Assembly (NCBI GenBank): GCA_032718475.1 | Contig: JAUCBJ010008632.1 | Span: 1 to 24,617, forward strand | DNA: 24,617 nt | DNA from: Nemertoderma westbladi | Taxonomy: Eukaryota > Xenacoelomorpha > Nemertodermatida > Nemertodermatidae | Direction of reading: 5' to 3' | In this document: piece by piece, positions 8,301 through 15,700 of the stretch | Numbering within the stretch: the first letter of the stretch is position 1 | How the letters are laid out: each line of letters opens with the position of its first letter | Notes under the pieces: model-generated | The model's input: the letters and a program-made list of their open reading frames with translations, nothing else | Told to the model about the DNA's origin: nothing | The model's database searches: none | Program-made: the position numbers and the translations under genes

Positions 8301-10255
8301 TTGGTTCGAACACAGACGACTTCCAGGTAGACAGACGTGTACGAGAAATTTTCTAGACAACTTCAAACTATAATTATTATGTTGTAAATCATCTAATGAA
8401 TTTTAAAAGCTGTTGTGATGATAGAGAGCAGTTAGCAAAATATAGAGCTATCGGATAGAGTAGTCGGAGAGGAGTCGAGTTGTCAATTGATTAATAATAA
8501 TAACAGCAGTTGTCATGAATTCAATACAATCGCGCACAAGAAGTGATAAGACAAATTCTTTCTTATTTTTGTATTAAATATAACAAGTTGAGATGTTTCA
8601 ATGTAAACCGCGATTAACAATTTACACTGTTCAATGTAAACCACGATATTAATTAAATACAACAATTATATTATTATTATAACAGATTTAAATATATTTC
8701 AAACTATAATGTTAGCCCTATGGAGAATCATTTTGAGGTTGAGTAAATATTCAGCCTTATAAGCATACAGCCTCCGTATTAATGTTGGCACAAAAATTTC
8801 AAAATAAAACAATAATGCGATGAGAGCATAGTACAATACACTGTGTAGCCAACACACTGTTTAACTAACAGTCATTTAGCTTGCACGTCAATTAATTAAC
8901 ATTGGGAAGAGTTATTCAGCTGAGACTGCGATAGCCAGCTAAACCAGTTAATGTTTGCTTATTGTCTGGGTTGTAGAGTAGAGTGATAATAAAACTTGGC
9001 ACAGACAATGCTTCTTTGTTAGTTGCCCTTCCTATTGAATGCATTACCAGGCCATCTCTATACATTTTTCATGAGTGCCAGCTGGTGTTTTATCATTGCG
9101 CCTATGGCAATTTTCGTGTTTTGGGGCTATTTTTCGAAATAAAACAAGTTGAGATGTTTCAATTTAAACCGCGATTTCACAAGTACCCTTAGAAATCTAT
9201 TTTCATGGTCCATGCAAAATTTCATCAAAATCGTTAGAGCCGTTTTTGCTCTAGGTCAGTAGCCATTAGTCAGTAGTCAGTAGCTTTTTTTTCTTACAGT
9301 AATCAATCAAGTCTAACGACTTGCTAAAAAATAATACTAAATCCACTTTGTTATTACTTTTCAGTCCAAGGAGATGGCTACCCGACAGCGAGCAGTGGCG
9401 CTTTATTTTATAGACAAACTGGCGTTGCGTGCGGGAAACGAGAAGGACGAAGACCAAGCCGACACTGTCGGCTGCTGCAGTCTGCGTGTCGAACACATTA
9501 AACTGGTGGAAGAAGGGGATAAGTACATTGTCGAGTTCGACTTCCTAGGTAAGGATTCCATCCGATACCAGAATTCCGTTGTTATCGAGAAACGCGTCTA
9601 CAAGAACCTCAAACGGTTCATAGATGGTAAGAAAGGAAGCGACGAATTGTTCGACCGGCTGGACACGGGAGGACTCAACAAGTACCTGAACCAGCTGATG
9701 GAGGGCCTCAGTGCCAAAGTGTTCCGAACCTTCAACGCTTCGATCACGTTGCAGGATCAGCTGGATAAACTTACCGATCCCGAGGACGCCGTCCACGCCA
9801 AGATGTTGGCCTACAATCGCGCCAACAAGGAGGTCGCCATACTGTGCAACCATCAACGCGCCATTCCTAAAACATTCGATAAGTCTATGGAGAACCTAGA
9901 GAATAAGATTAAGGAAAGGGAGACCGCGCTGGATGCATTAAAGGCTGAATACAAGAAGGCCAAGGTCGACTGTCAGAGGGCCGCAACCGCGTCAAATACC
10001 CTGCTAAAAGATAAAGCGAAGAAAAAGTACGAGTTGGCTGCCGAGCGGTTGGACAAGCTACGGTTGGAGCGAACAGCCAAGGACGAGAACAAAACAGTCG
10101 CGTTGGGAACCAGCAAACTCAACTACCTTGACCCCCGTATAAGCGCCGCCTGGTCCAAGAAGCACGTGGTACCCATCGAGAAAGTCTATAACAAAACACA
10201 GCGCCAGAAGTTCCAATGGGCCATCGACATGGCCGACGAGACTTTTGTATTCTAG
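5234..10255 (+). CDS. TOP1: DNA topoisomerase I (nuclear type IB), complete, 3 coding exons
   Basis: Spliced product of 5234-5321, 6371-7692 and 9365-10255: 766 residues including the initiator, against 765 in human TOP1. The enzyme nicks one DNA strand through a 3'-phosphotyrosine, relaxes supercoils ahead of polymerases and reseals. Order: charged N-terminal region (about 1-206) with a His-Asp-Lys-rich tract (90-124) and basic RKKPKKEPEE (197-206); core from WEWWKEAP (208); linker coiled coil (about 641-712); C-terminal domain. The catalytic set, by correspondence with human R488, K532, R590, H632 and Y723, is R492, K533, R591, H633 and Y724 (in SKLNYLDPRI). All introns are GT-AG and phases match. 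The ATG has a good context (ACAATGG). With only two coding introns the gene is much less split than in vertebrates. Intron 2 begins with an unusual minisatellite. Confidence 0.96.
5322..6370 (+). other. TOP1 intron 1; GC-rich with stacked palindromes
   Basis: This 1049-base intron is more GC- and CpG-rich than its surroundings. It repeats TACCGGTA-type motifs. At 5910-5935 there is a hairpin with 10-bp arms (GGCGCGCTTT / AAAGCGCGCC), directly followed by the 14-bp palindrome CCGGATTAATCCGG at 5934-5947. A further hairpin at about 6093-6133 pairs CTCACTCC/CCCCACCC with GGGGTGGGGAGTGAG. No gene is seen; short open frames here are not convincing. Confidence 0.6.
6371..7692 (+). CDS. TOP1: TOP1 coding exon 2: N-terminal region and first part of the core
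   Basis: The acceptor TTTTCTTCAG|G at 6370/6371 gives the exon start. It encodes residues 30-470: the His/Lys-rich tract, basic nuclear-localisation-like patches and core subdomains I/II. Diagnostic peptides are WEWWKEAP, AKMLDHDYTAKDVF, EPPGLFRGRGDHPKMG, GHRWKEVKHD and TWLACWTENVQ. The exon ends IRKAYTDDFQ at CAG|GTAGGT. The last 17 exonic bases already resemble the minisatellite unit that follows. Donor choice is potentially ambiguous because the same donor is repeated downstream. Confidence 0.96.
7682..8330 (+). repeat. 29-bp minisatellite repeating the TOP1 exon-2 5' splice site
   Basis: The unit is ACGACTTCCAG (exon end) followed by GTAGGTTCGGGAACACAG (intron start), 29 bp. By eye there are 22 full units plus a final partial one, giving 23 tandem copies of the exon end plus donor. 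Almost all donors read CAG|GTAGGT; at least five read CAG|GTTGGT, and one unit has CAT|GTAGGT. Two units have lost 2 bp. The first copy is the true TOP1 exon-2 boundary. The open minus-strand frames of 200-300 codons across it are artefacts of the period and lack of stops. Confidence 0.97.
8331..9364 (+). other. Rest of TOP1 intron 2; contains a 34-bp direct repeat
   Basis: AT-rich, no gene. A 34-bp sequence beginning AACAAGTTGAGATGTTTCAA occurs at 8582-8615 and again at 9143-9176 with one mismatch, 561 bp apart. A partial third copy (TTCAATGTAAACCACGAT) is near 8629. The acceptor region before exon 3 is TTATTACTTTTCAG. Confidence 0.7.
9365..10255 (+). CDS. TOP1: TOP1 coding exon 3: catalytic core, linker and C-terminal domain
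   Basis: The acceptor is ACTTTTCAG|TCC, phase 0, starting SKEMATRQRAVALYFIDKLA as in other animal TOP1 proteins just before core subdomain III. All five catalytic residues are in this exon, including the nucleophile Y724. The linker is rich in Lys, Glu and Ala, as expected for the coiled-coil hairpin. The protein ends AIDMADETFVF followed by TAG. Confidence 0.98.
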   Translation, partial: SKEMATRQRAVALYFIDKLALRAGNEKDEDQADTVGCCSLRVEHIKLVEEGDKYIVEFDFLGKDSIRYQNSVVIEKRVYKNLKRFIDGKKGSDELFDRLDTGGLNKYLNQLMEGLSAKVFRTFNASITLQDQLDKLTDPEDAVHAKMLAYNRANKEVAILCNHQRAIPKTFDKSMENLENKIKERETALDALKAEYKKAKVDCQRAATASNTLLKDKAKKKYELAAERLDKLRLERTAKDENKTVALGTSKLNYLDPRISAAWSKKHVVPIEKVYNKTQRQKFQWAIDMADETFVF

Positions 10256-10340
10256 CAGAACCTGTGACTCGACTAATCTTATCGCTGACGACACTGGTCG
10301 CAATCTTTTCGGTGATACAATAACTAGGTGGTTGTATAGT

Positions 10341-10346
10341 AATAAA
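10341..10346 (+). promoter_or_regulatory. TOP1 poly(A) signal AATAAA
   Basis: A canonical AATAAA lies 86 bases after the TOP1 stop codon and is followed by GT-rich sequence (GTTGTGCGTTCTGT, then CTGTATGTGTCC). This is the expected layout of an animal cleavage and polyadenylation site and gives a 3' UTR of roughly 100-110 nt. Confidence 0.8.
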
Positions 10347-10464
10347 GTTGTGCGTTCTGTCCCCGATTAGTCCTGTATGTGTCCGGCAGCCCCTTGTGTA
10401 TTAGAGTCAGACCTATCTAATTTACCGAACATCCCCCCTATATATAAGTCAAAGTTCGTATGAA

Positions 10465-11273
10465 TCCGGACCGTCCAACTGTATGTGTCCGGACCTTGCA
10501 ACTGTATGTGTCCGGACCTTGCAACTGTATGTGTCCGGACCGTCCAACTGTATGTATCCGGCGGACCTTCCAACTGTATGTGTCCGGACCGTCCAACTGT
10601 ATGTGTCCGGACCTTCCAACTGTATGTGTCCGGACCTTCCAACTGTATGTGTTCGGACCGTCCAACTGTATGTGTCCGGACCTTCCAACTGTATGTGTCC
10701 GGACCGTCCAACTGTTTGTGTCCGGACCGTCCAACTGTATGTGTCCGGACCTTCCAACTGTATGTGTCCGGACCTTCCAACTGTATGTGTCCGGACCGTC
10801 CAACTGTATGTGTCCGGACCTTCCAACTGTATGTGTCCGGACCTTCCAACTGTATGTGTCCGGACCTTCCAACTGTATGTGTCCGGACCGTCCAACTGTA
10901 TGTGTCCGGACCGTCCAACTGTATGTATCCGGCGGACCTTCCAACTGTATGTGTCCGGACCGTCCAACTGTATGTGTCCGGACCTTCCAACTGTATGTGT
11001 CCGGACCTTCCAACTGTATGTGTCCGGACCGTCCAACTGTATGTGTCCGGACCTTCCAACTGTATGTGTCCGGACCTTCCAACTGTATGTGTCCGGACCT
11101 TCCAACTGTTTGTGTCCGGACCGTCCAACTGTATGTGTCCGGACCGTCCAACTGTATGTGTCCGGACCGTCCAACTGTATGTATCCGGCGGACCTTCCAA
11201 CTGTATGTGTCCGGACCGTCCAACTGTATGTGTCCGGACCGTCCAAGCGGACCGTCCAACTGTATGTGTCCGG
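10465..11273. repeat. 23-bp minisatellite just downstream of TOP1, about 34 units
   Basis: The unit is CCAACTGTATGTGTCCGGAC followed by CGT or CTT (23 bp). Two main variants, CCGT and CCTT, alternate irregularly. A 26-bp variant containing TATCCGGCGG recurs at 10555, 10926 and 11182, separated by 371 and 256 bp, consistent with whole-unit multiples and a higher-order duplication. A single related sequence (CTGTATGTGTCCGGCA) sits alone at 10373-10388, right at the TOP1 3' end. Open frames on all strands are artefacts. Confidence 0.97.
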
Positions 11274-12180
11274 TCCAATCCTCTGTAAACGTTTTTATTG
11301 AGAATAAGGGGTTTTAATAATTAATTAACAAGTATATATAATGATAATATATATAACAAGAGCGTCGTATATTATGTTTCTGTGACGTAATCCTAAGTGT
11401 TTGTTGTGGCAGACTAGGCAGCATCCTGCTATTTACAATCTCACTACAAACATTGGTGTTTCAGTTATATATCCTATTTAGCATATTCTAGTAATTTAAC
11501 AAGTTATAAGTTAGACCATTATAATATTATTTTATTTCAATGTATTAATGTAACGATTCTTAAATATCGATAAAATCAAGTTAACGAAATCTTTTATTTG
11601 TGACTCTTATTACAGTTTAGTAAATGTTATTAAAAGAAACCAACAAAATTACGATCCGTTATTTTTTTTTTATTTATTATTTATTCAACGTTAAACCGCA
11701 GTCGGACCGGTACTTTAAAGCATTTGGCGTCACAAAGAACAAATGCGGCGACACAAATATGATTTGAATTAAACTAAAACACATTTAAAACAAATAACAG
11801 GTTAAAAGGTGATTAAATTCGACGGCTAAGTTTTATGGGATCGCATATGAGTCAATCTCACCAAAAGTGCCAAAACCGAGGTTTTTTTTCACATAAAAAA
11901 TTTTAGTTGAAAATTTAAATTCCAAGATATGGAAAAATATATCATTTGAAAGGTCTTCTGAGGCGAACACAATGGTGTTAGTTGCCAAGCAAGCTCTTTT
12001 AGACACATGAAAAGAAAAAACAATGATTAAAAAAGAGCCTCCTTAACGAAAAATCCCCCCCCCCCCCCCCCCCCCCCAACTGTTATTTCAACTAAACGAT
12101 GATTATGGCATAAATTTTAAGTGAAACAAATTTATATTATAAATGATCAAAAGTAATCACGGAACCGTGTGCCGCAGGGC
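11274..12180. other. AT-rich intergenic stretch with a 23-C run
   Basis: No gene recognised. The interval is AT-rich, with TATATA-type tracts near 11330-11360 and a homopolymer of 23 C at 12055-12077. It was searched by eye on the minus strand for the missing HMBOX1 homeodomain exon (a Trp-Phe-Ala-Asn-Arg-Arg codon block) and none was seen. Confidence 0.5.
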
Positions 12181-15100
12181 CAGCACACCCGAACACACTA
12201 CAAAAACTGCCGAACACAATCGAACACAGACGAACATAGAAAGAGCACAAAAAAATAACACCGGGTACAAACTTTTATATAAAATTAGCCAGGCGTTGCT
12301 TTTCTATAAGAAAATTCCCGAAATTATTGAATAAAATTGTCGCGAAATTAAATATTCATTTCTTAACAGGTAGGCCTATCATTTGTTGTGTACTGCTGTA
12401 CTGTATAACAAACTATGTAGGGAAGCCTACCGGGTACCGTACTGGCACATATAGTAATATTGGTTTAGCTAATAGGCCCGTTTGCCGGGTATAACTTTTC
12501 TCCGTATCCGTATGCATTCGCCGTATCCGTATGCAATTACGCGTATGTGCGTATGTAATGGATTCCTATGGAGAATAATCCGTATGTGATTTTAAAGATT
12601 AGGCATTGCGGACCAGTAAGAAGTGCACAGCACACATGCAGACTGAGAGACAGGTAGCCCTACTTAAAAGCGATATGATTTAAAGAGTGCGGCTGCCGCT
12701 ACCTAATGGCAAATAAACATTGTAGGTCTAGGATGAGTGACAGATGATGTCCTTCAGCCCCGGGATGCGCCACAACGCTTGTTTTATTGTACTAATTGAC
12801 ACCGCCGGTTGGACTTAGATTAATTACTGGCACCGGGTTTTTCACGGTGTAACTATAATAATACAATATGTATCGCAAGGGAGTCGCATGTGTATTGAAT
12901 GCGATTAATCGCACACAATCGCAAGCGATAGTAATGCGTTTTATCACAAGTATTTCGGATGCGACAAAGGGTGGGGTAAAACGTCTCACCAACTCTTGTG
13001 AATCGAGAGTGGTAATCTATTGCGATTTTTAAGCGATTTTTTCACTGGGTGGTTTGACTAACACACTAACTGGCACTAGGTTGGACTTGTTTGCACTTGG
13101 CCTCATGGTTAACTAAACACTGGCCACGAAACAGCGAAAGTAAAAGTATTATACTGTATTATATGGGCAATTCCACGGTGTCGGACGTTACGGACATTTC
13201 TCGATTCTCGAGCATTCTCGATTTTTGAATGTGTTTCTTTAAATTTACGAAAATACTTGAATTTTTGACATCAGATTGCGTTGAATAAATGAGACAATTT
13301 ATTAATCTTTCAGATTATCGCAAATACTCTGCATTGGGAAACGTTATTCTTCTTAAACAGTTGACTTTTAAAAAGGTGTCAGACGTTACAAAAATAGGAC
13401 ACTTTTTTATTGTACATATTTTACTTTTGATTGCAATTAATGCCGAAGACTGGTATGTTATTATTTTTGGGCTCACATTGTAGCTCAACTATTCTATTTT
13501 TCGAAAAGGTTTTCTAAATTGGACTGCAGATCTTTTGAAACCGACATTTGCAATTCAAAGTTGTGCGGAATGGAGTCGGACGTCACGTGTTGGACGTTAC
13601 ATAAAAAAAATGAGCAATATTTAGCAACCTCTGACGGCTTTATTTATCGTCTTTGGAATATACTCTAGATATCATTAGAACCGCCTTCATCTGCAGATTC
13701 CGCATCTGAAAACCATTTTAAATTTCACCAAAAATTGCCAAATACAGTATATCATCAAAATACTAAGGGGTGAATTTTGAGTTGAAAATCGCAATTATTG
13801 AAACCTATTTTTATTTATTTATGCATTTTACACTTATGCACTGCAATTTAGACTTTAAATACATTAAATAATAATAGTGTCGGACGTTACAAAGTGTCGG
13901 AGGTTACGAGCTTCATTCGCTGAAATCACAGCCTTTATGGTAGGTAGCCTGGATTGCTGTAAATGACACAAGAGACGCCATCTTACGTCGGCATTGAGTC
14001 ATTTTAATTTCGATATGGTTTGCCAAACAATAGAGAAGTAATTGAGAAAAAATGTAAAAAAAAGTGTCGGACGTTACAATTGGGTACAGGTAGCTTTTAA
14101 TGCTTATTGTATGAGAAGGGTTATATGTTTATGGCGTAGAACTACCCCATTGGAATGTGTATTTACGGTTGATTACAATGATACCCAGGATAGCCTATAT
14201 TATATTGATAAACAGTAAAAAAATATATTTCGCCTTGAATTTTGGTACTTTTTTCGTTTTTACGTGTTTTACGTTTTTTCTTGATGATGGTCGATATAAT
14301 CGCAAAATTTCCTACTTTATACTCTCAAATCAATGTAAATTTTGTCAAATTCGAAAAATTTATGAAATTTGACCCTATAAATCATGACATATTGCTTATT
14401 TTTTAAAGTTTTATTTTTTTCATATCGTGTCCCATTTTCTGTGGAAATGCCCATATGTTAATAAATTCACAAAGAAGGAGAGACTGACACGACGGTTTTA
14501 ATATCTGTGCGAATGTTTATTCCCTTAGCATTCTGATTGCCGCTTCTATCAGTCTATACTATGTTAGTGCCATATACCGGTAGTGTAGCAACCAACAACA
14601 TTCTATAGCCTGTTTGGTGGAAAAACAGTTCAAAAATAAATCACGGTTGGTTAGTTTTCCAAGCGGCGTCAAGAAGAGTTAACTGGTTAATAGGTACTGC
14701 ACTGCCGGCGGAGACCGGCTGTCACTCATCCTGGACCTCTCCTGCATTGTTTATTTGACAAAAGGTAGCGGCAGCCACACTCTTTAAATCACTTAGCTTT
14801 AAGTAGGCCTACCTAGTAATATGTAACAATAAGTAGTGTGTGCTGTGCACTTCTTACTGGTCCGCAATGCCTAATCTCTAAAATCACATACGGATTATTC
14901 TCCATAGGAATCCATTACATACGCACATACGCGTATGTGCATACGGATACGGCAAATGCATACGGATACGGCGAAAAGTTATACCCCCGTTTGCCTGTGT
15001 ACTGGAATAGCTTCGTCTGGGACTGATTGCTGGCAGGTACCGGTAGGGTTCTCTGTCCCGGTGCTAACCACACTTAACTTACAGTAGGCCTACTACTATG

Positions 15101-15316
15101 TTAAATTATTAGTTGTCGGCTTAGGCTAGGCCTGATGTGAAAATAAATGAATATTTAATTTCGCGACAATTTTATTCAATAATTTCGGGAATTTTCTAAT
15201 AGAAAAGCAACTCGTGGCTAATTTCATCTAAAAGTTGGTACCCGGTCTTATTTTGTTGTGCTCTTTCTATTTTCGACTGTGTTCGGCAGTTTTTGGAGTG
15301 TGTTCGGATGTGTTCT
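12181..15316. mobile_element. ~3.1-kb element with ~0.6-kb terminal inverted repeats
   Basis: The left arm (about 12181-12743) and right arm (about 14719-15316) are reverse complements with small indels. Shared blocks include CCGAACACACT..AAAACTGCCG at the outer ends, AATAATTTCGGGAATTTTC with ATTTAATTTCGCGACAATTT, TCCATAGGAATCCATTACAT, TGGTCCGCAATGCCTAATCT and CTGTCACTCATCC at the inner ends. The ~1.97-kb centre has no long ORF and no recognisable transposase. It carries the repeated TGTCGGACGTTAC motif. I found no clear target duplication. Alternatives are a non-autonomous foldback transposon or two oppositely oriented copies of one repeat. On the HMBOX1 strand it lies downstream of the last exon found. 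Confidence 0.75.
13179..14077 (+). repeat. Seven dispersed TGTCGGACGTTAC motifs
   Basis: Near-identical 13-mers, all in one orientation, at 13179, 13377 (TGTCAGACGTTAC), 13574 (AGTCGGACGTCAC), 13588 (TGTTGGACGTTAC), 13878, 13895 (TGTCGGAGGTTAC) and 14065. Spacing is irregular (198, 197, 14, 290, 17, 170), so this is not a simple tandem array. They are confined to the centre of the inverted-repeat element. Repeated protein-binding sites are one possible reading. Confidence 0.8.
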
Positions 15317-15582
15317 ACTGTGTTCACTTGTGTTCTGTAAAAAGATCAATCCTTTTAAGAGTGTCACATTCGTAGGAACTAAAGAAACTAACAACTTATT
15401 AACTTTACAGACAAATTTGTAAATATTTATTTCTTCATGTTTACGTATTGTAGGCTACTATCACTTTTATATAAAATTAATTGTATAAAACAATCGCTCA
15501 TAAAGAATTTTTGTTACCATGGGTAATGAAATAATTCTATAATAAAGTCACGTGATTAGAGTGTTGAACAGCGCCACCTTAC

Positions 15583-15700
15583 CTGTCATCCGGGTATTGA
15601 TTTTCATTGAAGAACTTGTCCAGTACAGGCATGCATTCCTCCCTCCACACAAATCGTTCTCGCCGTCTGGGGGCGCACCTAGGCTTACTGCGAGCAGTAT
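15583..15700 (-). CDS. HMBOX1: HMBOX1 exon f (homeodomain N-terminal arm and helix 1)
   Basis: Acceptor TTCCGTACAG|AT, donor GATGACAG|GTAAGG. It encodes RRRERFVWREECMP and LDKFFNENQYPDD, nearly identical to the HMBOX1 homeodomain start (RF.W..EC...., FNENQYPD). It ends with two bases of the next codon. The rest of the homeodomain must be in a further exon. Confidence 0.92.

Noticed and set aside
7682-8330. CRISPR-like array
   Set aside because: Units are directly abutting without unique spacers, and the context is a spliced animal gene.
7414-8366. Minus-strand frames of 200-300 codons rich in CVPEPTWKSS
   Set aside because: They are antisense to the TOP1 exon and its donor array, arise from the 29-bp period, and have no independent coding evidence.
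10367-11317. Six overlapping 265-303-codon frames on both strands
   Set aside because: All come from the 23-bp satellite, which lacks stops in every frame. Equal openness on both strands argues against coding.
14016-14033. TGGTTTGCCAAACAATAG, reading WFAKQ-stop, resembling the homeodomain WFANRR block
   Set aside because: It is on the plus strand, opposite to HMBOX1, ends in a stop, and the surrounding residues do not match a homeodomain.
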